A stretch of DNA of 64,000 nt from Pyrenophora tritici-repentis (taxonomy: Eukaryota; Ascomycota; Dothideomycetes; Pleosporales; Pleosporaceae), in contig NC_089394.1 of assembly GCF_003171515.1 (NCBI RefSeq), positions 186,001-250,000 on the forward strand. Direction: 5' to 3'. The position numbers were made by a program, and so were the translations under genes. The notes under the pieces were generated by a model. The model was given only the letters and a program-made list of their open reading frames with translations. It did not search any database and had not been told where the DNA came from. Below, in pieces: positions 1 to 9,907 of this stretch. Each line of letters starts with the position of its first letter. Within the stretch, counting starts at the first letter, position 1.

Positions 1-1314
1 GACTCGAAAAATTGCGACTCAAACGTTGTGGCCTGGCTTACGGCGGCGCCAAGGGTTTCCTGAGGCGACAGCGATCGCTGAGATAGGACAGAGGGCCTTG
101 ATAGGCGCGCCCGTTTGGCGGCGGCGGCGGCGGCAGCAGTATTGGTGGGAACTCGAGAGCGTTTGGCCATCGTGGGCGATACTAAACACTAAAGAAAAAT
201 GTCTGTATAGGTAGCTAGGCAACTAGTGTTGTGTGTAAGGGATTATTAGGGAACTGAGTGAGCGAAATCGTTGTTGTATTAAGAACAGCGAAGGACTAGC
301 TATATAGGTGCGGGGTGAAGCCTAGAAGAGGCTAGCCCCTAAGCAGAAGGAGCTAGTCCTATAAGAGGAGAGCTAGCTGGTGAGAAGTGAATGCATAGAG
401 ACTGGCTTGCCCGGCCGACAGGGATCACAAGCTAAGCGAGATAGGGGTCCAAGATAACTATCTTCAACACCAAAAACCTTCTCTTAATACGACACTACTC
501 GCCTTACAACTCGTTAATAATAAATCAATCTAACTAATCAAATCAATCAATCTGACCTTCGCAAGTTGATTTGATTAGCTATTTTGAAAAGCTTAGATTG
601 AGTTGATTGAGTTGGTAAAAACTCCAAATGACCAATCAAATCAATCAATCTGACCAATCTGGATTGATTGTTGCGGAGTCTGGCGGAACCGCCCCTACCT
701 CCTCCCAATGGGCGTTCCTCCAAATCCATAGAGCTATGGAGGCCTACAACGTGAAAACGCGGTGGGCGCCAGGACACATGAAGATTGTTGGAAACGAACT
801 CGCCGACCAGCTGGCTGACAACGAGGCCAAAGACCCGCACCAGCCATACGGCATGGCCGCCTCCCCCACAAGATCTGGTATACGAACAGTAGGCCGCCGC
901 CTCCTCGAACATACAAGGGACACTTGGTGGAAGGATAAGAGTAGTAGGCTATCAGCATAGTACACGCAATGGCAGCTGCTATACGATACTAGGCGCACGC
1001 CCGCAGCGCTATGGCTACCCTAAAGGATACTCGCGAAAGTCCTTATGATACGCTCAACGCATGGCGACTTTGAATGGTACCACCGAAAATTCAACCACGA
1101 GGATACCTCGAAATGCCTATGCGGCAGGCCCAAGACGCCAGAACACCTAGTGTTCTGCAAGAGAGCCACAACACACTTCAAGAAGTGGCCTCTACGCCCC
1201 ATCGTGCCCCCTCGCACAAGACAGGAAGGCCTAGCGTACCTCGCGCAATTAATAGACCAGCCACAAGAGTTCGAGACCTTCGTGAAGGTAACGAACTCCT
1301 TCTATAACGAGTGA
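1..1314 (+). mobile_element. Decayed 3' end of a Tad-like LINE (RNase H and zinc-knuckle tail)
   Basis: Two separate frames keep recognisable pieces of a non-LTR retrotransposon. Frame 628-960 holds the end of an RNase H domain (RWAPGHMKIVGNELAD, compare LQWAPGHNDVKGNEKAD in the better copy at 50.3 kb). Frame 1045-1314 holds the C-terminal cysteine/histidine motif (CLCGRPKTPEHLVFC), equivalent to CNLCICYKPQTPQHLLLDC near 50.8 kb. Stops and frameshifts separate the pieces, so it is dead. The first 500 bases hold no recognisable protein; they are rich in CTAG. The element borders the biosynthetic cluster on its left side, as other LINEs do on its right side. Confidence 0.7.
510..682. repeat. 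MITE-like remnant inside the LINE fragment
   Basis: The stretch repeats AATCAATCAATCTGACC-type words in both orientations. It ends in GATTGATTGTTGCGGAGTCTG (end at 682), the same terminal sequence as the two complete MITEs at 45858-46019 and 50522-50649. No matching left terminal repeat or target duplication is visible, so this is a partial or rearranged copy. Confidence 0.45.
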
Positions 1315-2234
1315 TTTCTATTTTTGAATTTCACAAAGACCCGCTGAATTCCTTGGCATTATTCAGTGTAGGATTCGCGGCAAAACGCCGCATAGATGCC
1401 ACAACCCACACGCTCTCTTTTAAAACTTTCATTGTATCTTAAATTGCCTCTTGTTACTTTTTCGTTTCTCTCTCTAAAAAGCAGTTATTGTACTGCATCG
1501 ATCAAAGGCGCAAGCCACGAAATACTAGAATATTGTAGGAAAACGGCTTCAAATGGCGGGAGTCCTTTTCACGAATATGTATATAGGCAGGACATCATTC
1601 CCCTTAGATACAAAACACCTAGGAATAGGTTCCACGAGGCAAGTGCGACAGCACTATAAGACCACGGCGGGACCCGCCCAAATACCCTATGGGAGGTTAC
1701 AGATAGGGCGTTAAACCACAATCAACATCAACATCAACAACCAAAGCTCACATCACGTGGCCGCAACGTCAACCTCCTATTAAAATATAGATAGTACAAG
1801 TTGATCGCAAGCATCTAATTACTCCCCCTCTATAAATTCTTATAATAACAGCTTATATACGTGGCTTAATAGCTTCATTTTTGAAGTAGTGGATATGGTG
1901 TTCCCCACGCATCACGCGAATCCGCGCATCACGCGCACGGACACGTTAACCGTCATGTTATGCGCAGTCATTTTGCCGCATAGCAACGCTCACGTCAGCG
2001 AACTTCACTACTTACATCCAGCAAAAATGATAACAGGAGCCACTTTGTGGCATGTGCGGTCTTAGTCCAAAGAGCGCGATTGGTATTTTTACCAAGTTTC
2101 ATCACTTTCTGCAGCGAGGTGCGATCGTTACGACATTCTGTTGCAGGTAATACCAAAGTACAGATTCGTTTACCGTTTCCGATATCCAGTTTACCGGGAC
2201 ACACTAACAAGTTTAAAGTCTTCGGACAACCATA
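1315..2234. other. Intergenic region upstream of the FAD-oxidase gene
   Basis: No gene seen. It contains a short tandem CATCAA run near 1720-1740 and two copies of CGCATCACGCG near 1906-1930. It also has one TCACGTCA box, listed separately. The last 250 bases are the likely promoter of the FAD-oxidase gene. Confidence 0.5.
1990..1997. promoter_or_regulatory. TCACGTCA box, candidate site of the cluster bZIP regulator
   Basis: TCACGTCA lies 238 bp before the ATG of the FAD-oxidase gene. Read on the other strand it is TGACGTGA, which I recall as the Api-box reported for the apicidin F regulator. A second copy sits midway between the divergent P450 genes at 42249. An 8-mer is expected about twice in 64 kb by chance on both strands, so position is the main support. 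Confidence 0.4.
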
Positions 2235-4194
2235 ATGAGCATGGGTGCAGCATGGCGTAGTCAAATACTCCACATCCTGCTGCTAGTCTATGTGCCGTTG
2301 GCAGCGTGCCAATGCAAATGTGTGAGTTTATCATAAGGCAAAAAACAGTCATAATCCCGGATCAGATCACTCACCAATCATACAGACTCCCAGTCAAGCA
2401 TGTTGGCCGACCGCGGACGAATGGTCGCAATTCAATCAGACAATCAGTGGCAAACTGATCAAGACAGCCCCAGTCATGCTCCCTTGCTATGTGGGACCTA
2501 GCTACGACGCGGAGCAATGCGCACAGCTGAACGACACGTTGTTCTATGATCCCAAGTTCGAGGCTCAGCATCCTGTCGGTTATGACTACCCACTCAACGA
2601 GACATGCCCACCACCAACTGTAACCGACGCCCCGGCCAGCGAGTGTCAGCTTGGCAACTCACCCGTTTACGCCATCAACGCAACGATGGAAGCGGACATC
2701 CAGAATGGCATCCGCTTTGCCAAAGAAAAGAACCTTCGGGTAGTCATCAAATCCTCCGGCCATGACTTCGTCCAAAGGTAAGTCGTGTGTAGGTGTTGGC
2801 CATCACATGACTGAGCATGCATAGATCCAAAGGTTTTTATGGTCTATCCATATGGCTATATCACTTCAGAGGCGGCTTCACCTTCAACGAGCCTGTGTCC
2901 ATCTCGGGCGGGCGTCACGCACAGACCTGGAATGGTACTAGCCTCACAATCAACGGCGCCTACGCCTGGTCTGACATCTACCCCAATGCCTGGGAGAAAG
3001 GCGTTATCGTCGTTGGAGGCAACCAAAATGTTTGTACTTTTCTGGCAGCACATAAAAAGACCAACGAGACTAACGTATCCCCAGGGACCTTGCAGTACCG
3101 GAGGCTGGACGCAGGGAGGAGGTCACAGCCCCGTGACCCGCAACTTTGGCATGGGCGGCGACCAAGTTTTGTCTGCAAAGGTCATCCTTGCATCGGGCGA
3201 GCTCGTCGAGGCCAGCCCAGATATCAACCCGGATCTTTTCTTCGCCATCCGCGGCGGAGGGCCCGGCACATATGGTGTCGTAACACAGTTGACTGTCAAG
3301 ACGTATCCAAACCGGAACGTCAATCTGTTCTACATTGTGCTCGGCGCGCAAGGCACTGAAACAGTCAGTAAATTCCTAGATGCCATGACCGGCGTTTACT
3401 CTTCCTTCCCCAGCCTGTCCCAGAAAGGATTCGCCGGGTACGGATACTGGGTTGCCAATTCGGCCAACGGCCTACACGAACACAAATTCACCAATGTCTG
3501 GTACCAGGCATTCACAATCACCGGAAAAACAGCCGAACAATCACAAAAGCTCTTCCAGTCCTTTGAGGATAAAGTGCTATCTTACAACTCAACCCAACTC
3601 GGCATTCAGGTCAACATCACCAAATCAAGCTATGTTGACTACGGCAAGTACTTTGCCAACAAGACAGGGACCAATGCAGGCGTAGGCGGCATCTCGGCCC
3701 TCTCTTCCCGATTCCTCGACACCAATGCGCTGAGTGGTGACAAGAAGCGTCTCCGCGCCGCTATGGATGTCATGGGCGGCGAGCCGGGCAAACCCGTCTA
3801 TCACACGCTCGTGCACCACGGTCTCGAGACCACACACGGCCTGCAGATCAACGACTCCGCCGTTCAGCCCGGCTGGTACCGTTCCGTTGTGCTTGACATC
3901 TTCGAGCGTGACGTGGTCGACTTTAGCTACATCAACAACATTGAGCCGTTCACCTACATCCGCTCAAAGGTGGAGCCTGTCTACCGCATCCTCTCGCCCT
4001 CAGTGGGTACGTACATGAACGAGGCCGACTGGGGCAATGTGCAATGGAAAGAAGACTTCTACGGCGTGCACTTTGACCGCCTTAGTATGGTGAAGCAAAA
4101 GTACGATCCTGACGGTGTTTTCTACTGTATTACTTGTGTCGGAAGTGAGAACTGGGTGGTGAAGGAGGACGGGACTTTGTGCAAGAGCATCTGA
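2235..4194 (+). CDS. Secreted FAD-linked oxidoreductase, BBE-type (APS9-like)
   Basis: Four exons fit by phase: 2235-2321, 2386-2777, 2825-3029, 3085-4194, giving 597 aa. The first exon encodes a hydrophobic signal peptide, so the enzyme probably acts in the secretory path or outside the cell. The FAD-binding PCMH domain shows IKSSGHDF, where the His is the usual covalent flavin attachment site. It is followed by GPCSTGGWTQGGGHS, whose Cys could be a second attachment site. The C-terminus is a classic BBE domain (YMNEADWGN, then FYGVHFDRLSMVKQKYDPDG). Such enzymes oxidise alcohols or amines with oxygen; the apicidin cluster has one (APS9). It is the leftmost cluster gene and convergent with the next dehydrogenase gene. 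A TCACGTCA box lies 238 bp upstream. The precise substrate cannot be told. Confidence 0.85.
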
Positions 4195-4557
4195 ACAGTA
4201 CAGTGGTCCCATAACCAGTGATATATACACAATATTCGTAATGAGGAGAGTATGCTCCGTGGTGCCTTACTTTCTCATTGTCTCCTTCATTTTAAGGAGG
4301 AAGAACTATGCTAATATGTATTCTGATTCCACTTCGGCTTGACCAGACATGGGGCAAAGCATTGGTGTTCCTTGTTTGTAGCACGATGCTCAACAAAAGC
4401 GAAGCCACGTTTGAGCAGTTCACGGGTCAAAATCTTTCATATGAGAACGACATGGCTGCATGGCTAACACTAAAGATTGGAATTGGTCCCTAGCCGAGGC
4501 TTTGAAAGGATACTGTGATGTAGCTCGCCTTCGGGAGTGACGAATGCCTGAAAAACG
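4195..4557. other. Convergent intergenic region
   Basis: 3' ends of the FAD-oxidase gene (+) and the first dehydrogenase gene (-) face each other here. No gene or repeat is recognised; it should hold both polyadenylation regions. Confidence 0.4.
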
Positions 4558-5549
4558 TTAGCAATCCAATCGGCAAAAATCACGGGATGAAAGGCTTGCC
4601 TTGGTCAACCCGCCGTCGACCACCAGCTCAGTCGAGTTTACAAAAGAGCTGGCATCACTGGCCAGGAAGACTGCTGCGCCCGCAACCTCCAGCGGCGCAC
4701 CCCAACGCCCCTGTGGGAGGTGTACTTCCCTCCGTAGTCTTCGGGATGTTTGACCCTTTGCAGGCTCAAAAACGCTGGCAGATGAGCCTTTGCTATCGTC
4801 TTCGCCTTCCAGGAAGTCTTGTAGCATGGGGCTATCCAGTGGCCCCGGGCACAACGAGTTGAAGCGGAAGCCTTCTCTCGCATGGACGATGCCCAACTCT
4901 CTAGTCATGGCGATGACGGCGCCTTTGCTGGCGGTATACGCCAGCTGCGACGTTGCGCTGCCAATGAGCCCTGCCACGGAGCTCAGGTTGATTACGCTAC
5001 CGCTCTGCTTGCGGAATCGGCGCATGCTCAAAATCGCATGCTTGCAGCCCAGCCATGTACCCAGCACGTTGATATTGTGCGTCAACTCCCATGCACGAGC
5101 CGTCACCGTCACAGCATCTCCGTCAAGATCTGTAGGGAAGACACCGGCGTTGTTGACCATAATGTCTAGGCCGCCATGCTCATCAAGTTTGGCAAGTAAC
5201 TCCGCAACCCGCTCGTCAATGGAGACGTCGCAGACTTGATACAGGAAGCACGTAGCCGAACATGATGGTTTGGAATCCAAGAGCTTCTGAAGCCGGTCCA
5301 GGGCTTCTTTGGAAACGTCGGACAGGAGAATGGTACTCGCACCAGCTTCGGCAAAGCTAACTGCTGTTTGTGTGCCGATGGCCCTGCGCATAGCTTTCAG
5401 TTATAATTCAGCAGCGTTTCACTGATTGCCACCTTGTGGAGCATAGCTTCATGGCACTATCATCATACTGGATTGTAAAGGAAGGATACGCACCCTCCGG
5501 CACCAGTGATAGCCGCGTTTTTGCCCTTCAGAGAAAACATGGTGCTCAT
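4558..5549 (-). CDS. Short-chain dehydrogenase/reductase (classical SDR)
   Basis: Two exons on the minus strand, 5549-5494 and 5383-4558, give 293 aa; the intron is GTGCGT...GCAG. Without the first exon the protein would lack its start of the Rossmann fold. The join gives the cofactor motif TGAGGAIG (about residues 15-22). NNAG is at 96-99, the catalytic Ser in NLSSVAG near 153-154, and Tyr168/Lys172 in YTASK. The C-terminus has the family ending (ASSFVNSTELVVDGG). All catalytic residues are present, so it should be an active NAD(P)H-dependent oxidoreductase, probably cytosolic. A role on an oxo/hydroxy group of the cluster's fatty amino acid is inferred from position only. An upstream in-frame ATG pair (5549 and 5540) leaves the start slightly uncertain. 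Confidence 0.85.
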
Positions 5550-6050
5550 TTTGGTCTGACAATTGTTGCATATAAAAGGTAGATCGCGTGCCGATGTGTG
5601 ATTGCGACTTTTCACGCGACGGGCCTTGCGTTGAGCCGCACAGGCATGCAATGAAGCTCGCCATAAACATGGGTTCCGCACTATACCTAATCGAATGCAC
5701 CTGACCATCCATGCCTAAGATCCAGCAACTTGTCAGGGTTATGCAGAGGCTGCATGGGTGGCTGAGAGCATCACGCTATGTGTGGTGAGATATGGTAAGC
5801 AGACTGCTGAGGATGCGCGGCTTAGTGACTGGTCTAGCCATTTCAGTACTTCGTAGATCACAGGGTAATGGAAAGCATATGCAAGGGCCTAGCTATCCTT
5901 TAGAACACAGCACGCATAGATGTACGCATAGTAGTGTATTCTTTCATTCGCTGACGGCTGACGACTGACACCTATTGAGCTCTTGGCGGCCTCCTCTACG
6001 CTGAATGGGCGCGCTTGGCGCGCAAACGCTCAACCACCACGAACAATAAC
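5550..6050. other. Intergenic region, promoter side of the first dehydrogenase
   Basis: Upstream of the first SDR gene and downstream of the second, which runs the same way. GCATATAAAAGG at 5567-5578 is a TATA-like run about 20 bp upstream of the ATG on the plus strand only. No gene or repeat is seen. Confidence 0.35.
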
Positions 6051-6851
6051 TCACCACGGCAAGGTCTTGCCTTCATAGGTCAGAAATTGCCCTGAATGCT
6101 CCGCCGTCGCATCGTCAATGACTTTGATCATGCCGGAAATGCTCTCCTCGAGCGTAGTCGGGGGCTTCTCAATGTTGTAGTCGATGGCCTTGAGCGCTGA
6201 CTGCCACTGATCGACGACGTATTGCCCCGCTCGCGTCTGTACCCATCCCGGATGCAGGGGAATGGCAATCAGATGCGTGTTTCCCTTTGTGCCGTTGAAT
6301 TCGAGATGGATGGAGCGCGCTAGCCAGTTCTGTGCCGCTCGGCTTGGACCGTAGGCGCCGCCGCCAAACGGGTCCATGTCGGCGATGCTTCCGACTGAAG
6401 AGGTGACCCAGATGAGTTTGGGGGTGGATTTGGCTTGTAGCAGATATGACTTCAGGCCCTGGAAGACGAGCAGAGGCGCGATGGTGTTGGTCTCGAAAGC
6501 TGCGCGTAGGTCCTCGGCTGTGGTTTCGCTTGGCGGGACCATTGGCTGTGCCCCTCCAGCGTTGAGCACCAGAACGTCAATGTGCTGGATGTTCAATTTG
6601 GCGAATGTACTTTCCACCTGCTTCGGAGAGATGGCCGTGGAGAAGTCGTATTGTATGATTTCAAGCGTGCTGCCAGTTCCTTTCGTGACGCTCTTGACCT
6701 CGTCTTCTAGCAACTGTTTGGCTTGCTCGCTACGGACCGTGGCGACTACCGTGTGTTGGGGACGCGCAAGGAGTGATTGCACAAGGCCAAGACCGAGGCC
6801 TCGATTGGCACCGGTGACGACGTACACTTTGTTTTCTGTGGTGGCCGACAT
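6051..6851 (-). CDS. SDR-family dehydrogenase with YxxxR in place of YxxxK
   Basis: A single-exon gene of 266 aa with an ATG start. The cofactor motif is TGANRGLG (13-20), the structural motif is LNAGG (96-100), and the catalytic Ser lies in WVTSSVGS (148-155). The overall pattern resembles fungal C-factor/norsolorinate-ketoreductase-like SDRs. The active-site segment reads AYGPSRAAQ, so Tyr167 is followed by Arg171 (codon CGA) where nearly all SDRs have Lys. Arg may still hold the nicotinamide ribose, or the enzyme may be weakened. It lies between the other SDR and the exporter, all on the minus strand. Cluster membership is inferred from position. Near-match TGATGTGA lies 15 bp before the ATG (6866-6873). 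Confidence 0.8.
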   Translation of the reverse strand: MSATTENKVYVVTGANRGLGLGLVQSLLARPQHTVVATVRSEQAKQLLEDEVKSVTKGTGSTLEIIQYDFSTAISPKQVESTFAKLNIQHIDVLVLNAGGAQPMVPPSETTAEDLRAAFETNTIAPLLVFQGLKSYLLQAKSTPKLIWVTSSVGSIADMDPFGGGAYGPSRAAQNWLARSIHLEFNGTKGNTHLIAIPLHPGWVQTRAGQYVVDQWQSALKAIDYNIEKPPTTLEESISGMIKVIDDATAEHSGQFLTYEGKTLPW

Positions 6852-7411
6852 TAGTGAAATTGGTGTGATGTGAAAGTGGGTGGCAGGAACAGAGTAGGGA
6901 GGAATACTGAGAAGGGGCTATGCGGCACAGGCGGAGGCTTCCAGGATTTAAATACTTTGATCCTGGTGCCTGGAGAAAACCTGCACAACGGCTCCCTCAC
7001 CTAATGATGAGCGCGGCGTGCAAATTGCGACACCTTACCTGCCTATTTGGTCAGGTTATCACCTCTCATGGATGCTCATTGAGGGTCAGCCAAGCTGATC
7101 GGCATCACTCAGTGTGAGCACTCCGGCACGAACGAAACTACCTCTAAGCTTCAAAATTCAGGTTGCCGCAGAATTTCTGAAAATTCGAGCTCATGTAGAT
7201 CTTCCAAGTGTTGGAGCACACATTTGAACCCTCGATCAGTGCACACACGACTCCAGTTTAGGAGAGTGGGTGCAAAACCATGACTCCTTTCTAGTCTTCA
7301 TTTAGAACATGCTACGCTAGAATATCAATTCAAAATATGTCTGCTATATATTCTATTCTCTCGCATTCACCTTCTCTTCGCTCACGTTCACCTTCGCCTG
7401 GCTTGCATCTG
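6852..7411. other. Intergenic region between second SDR and MFS exporter
   Basis: Promoter of the second SDR gene and 3' region of the exporter gene, both minus strand. A pyrimidine-rich stretch (about 7345-7400) precedes the exporter stop. No gene recognised. Confidence 0.35.
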
Positions 7412-9285
7412 TCAGTCCCTCGAAGAAACATCCTTCTCATTCTTGACGTCCCTTCCTACTGTTTCTGTCATGCTCTCCACATTTTGATCCTTTTTCTCTT
7501 TGGTCTTGAGCGAGCGCCAGGGAATGAAGGGCCAGGCCAATACGGATAGTGTGCACAACGCTGCCGCCATCAGGAATACCTTTCGCAAACCCGAGTTGTA
7601 GACATCCAAAGCTGTTGCCAGATCCAGTGGCGAGACAACATCTCGCAGCGAGCGAAAGTCGTTAATCAATGTATCACGCGACACTCCGGAAAACTGGCCC
7701 TCGAGTTTCAGAACCTCGCCAAGGAAGACGGCTTGCGCGATGCTAATGAAAATGGAGCCTCCGAGAATGTTGCCCAAGAGCACGGCAGATGTCCCGTATC
7801 CAACGTCTGCTGCTTCTACTGACGCTTGGGCGTTGACGAGAGATTGCTGAATTCCGATACCGTAGCCGGCACCTAGTATCACTTGGTATCCTATCCACTG
7901 AGCCCTGGAGCTGCCGGGATGCAGCGAAGACAACAGACCAGCGCCAATGGATGACAGCGTTGTGGCTGAAAAGACAAAGGGAGGCAAATACCCGACGACT
8001 GGAACTAGCGCTGCCGCTACGGTCGCAACGGAAACTTCGGATATTACCATTGGTAAGACACGGACTCCAGATCCCTCGGCCGTCACTCCCATAATCGCCT
8101 GAAACCATACTGGAAGCTAGTTGCTGTCAGTTCACTGTTCCCGCGATCTGTGGAGTACTAAATGCGGGTGACTTACATAATAGAGGATGATCCACATGCC
8201 GCTGGAGATGCAGAAGCCGAACCAAAGGGATGCCACAAAGGCCTTCCTCTTCAGCAAGCGCATTGGAAACAACGCTGCATCACCAAGTCTAGTTTCCCAA
8301 ATCGCGAATAAGACAAAGGAGATGAAGAAAATGACGAAAAGCGCAATGATTCGACCGCTAGCCCATGGATACGTAGCGCCTCCCCATTGCAAAGCCAGAA
8401 GCAAGCATGTGAGTGAACCTATTATGATGCAACCTCCAGCAAAGTCCAGTTGACGCAGTTTTTCGAGCGGTGATTTTGTTGCGTTGGTCTCATTGCCTGG
8501 CGTCCTGATGGGCTTCCGAAAGGCAAGGAGTAAGACGCCGAAAAGGAGACCGCCGCAGGGAAGGTTGATCCAAAATCCCCAACGCCATCCTATCGTATTC
8601 GTGAGGACACCACCAATGACGGGCCCTATGATACTGGAAACACCTTCTAAGCCACCAATGATGCCGATGAACATGGCTCTATACCGTAGTGGCGTAATCA
8701 ACGCAGTAATGCTACGAAACTGTGTTAGCTAGATGTTCGTCATACGCTCCCGTTTCTCCTTTTCGACAACGTACGTTAACCCGCCGGAAAGGACGCCAGC
8801 ACATCCGAGTCCAGCGATCGCTCGACCAACAATGAATGTTGGCGAATTTTGAGCAAGAGCGCACATCAAGCACCCAATCTCCAAGATGGTCAAGGACGCC
8901 AGGAAAACATTTCTTGGCAGGAAGATGGTGATCAGCTTGCCAAAGAAAGGCAAAGTAGCTCCAACTACTAAGAGGAAGACGGCACCATACCATCCAATGT
9001 CCCCGCCTGATTTGAATACTGCAACTAGGGTTGGATTGATGGTGGCCACGATGGTAGAATCCTACTTATCAACACATTTAGTCAAGACTACCACTAGAGA
9101 AGCTGCGGACGTCTTACCAAAGCGCCCATAAGAACCACCAGGCCAATCGAGCCGATGGTTAGCACGCATTCCATGGTGGTCAGCGCAGGAGCTTCTGTGG
9201 CTGAAACCATAGATGGAGATGGCACGTCTGCATCCTCCTGAAGTCTCTTGTCGTCGGCTGGCATCGTAGCATCTGCGTTAGCCAT
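7412..9285 (-). CDS. MFS drug:H+ antiporter (DHA2/14-TM type), TOXA/APS11-like exporter
   Basis: Four exons on the minus strand, 9285-9118, 9061-8775, 8711-8177 and 8116-7412, sum in phase to 564 aa. After an acidic cytosolic N-terminus (about 40 aa) come many hydrophobic segments, consistent with about 14 membrane spans. Signature pieces are ALDSTIVATINPTL after the first span, GRAIAGLGCAGVLSGG (motif near TM4), TPLRYRAMFIGIIGG, and GPVIGGVLTNTIGWRWGFW (motif C and the following loop). A basic/acidic tail rich in Lys and Glu ends the protein. This is the family of TOXA and APS11, which export the cyclic peptide and protect the producer. It is transcribed divergently from the NRPS, with a shared 622-bp promoter region. 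Confidence 0.88.
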
Positions 9286-9907
9286 GATTGAACTTTTTCG
9301 AAAATCGTGGAGAGTTCAACGCATCGGGAGGTACATTCGGCGTGATGATAGAGCAGGAACTATGCCGCAAAACATGTCCACATAGCGCTACGAGCACGAC
9401 ATCTGGCAAAAGGGAAGGGCTGCGGGAGGCGTTGCGCCATTCTGCACGTTATGTGGAAGCGTGCTTTGTCTCACCTCATGCTGAGCTCATGCTGGGGTAT
9501 GTCAGCGCTTACTCCATATTGGGCGTATGTGGCACGGGTAACGCTGGACACTATTACACGCAGCGCCTTTCTTGCGCGTCTTGGGCGAAGATGCCAATAA
9601 TTTCTGTGATGCAAGTCGATAATAATGTAATAATGTGATTCCGCATCAATAGGAGTGCGCGCTCTTGAGATCAATCGCATACTGATAGAGAATCGTTCAA
9701 GCTTGCTTGAAACAACCACTGCAAGCCTCCTCAACTTCTGTCTATTGCGATCCTGACTTTGTTTTGCTTGGGACAGATTGCTGCCTGTGGTGTGAAACTT
9801 GACCGTCTGTCGTTGTCCCCAGCGCAGCCGTCGAACCCCCATTGTGCCTCCTATTTGCTGCATGTGATTGCGCAAGTAACCATATCACAGAGGATAACAT
9901 CGAAGTC
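9286..9907. promoter_or_regulatory. Shared divergent promoter region of exporter and NRPS
   Basis: The 622 bp separate the ATGs of the exporter (-) and the NRPS (+). No exact TCACGTCA/TGACGTGA box is seen here. The reading frame of the NRPS stays open upstream to 9842 but has no ATG before 9908. An extra upstream exon cannot be ruled out. Confidence 0.45.

Noticed and set aside
3123..3351. Minus-strand frames within the FAD-oxidase gene
   Set aside because: No family pattern; they are shadows of a well supported gene.
9842..9907. NRPS start upstream of 9908
   Set aside because: The frame is open but there is no ATG; a TTG start at 9842 is unlikely in a fungal nuclear gene.
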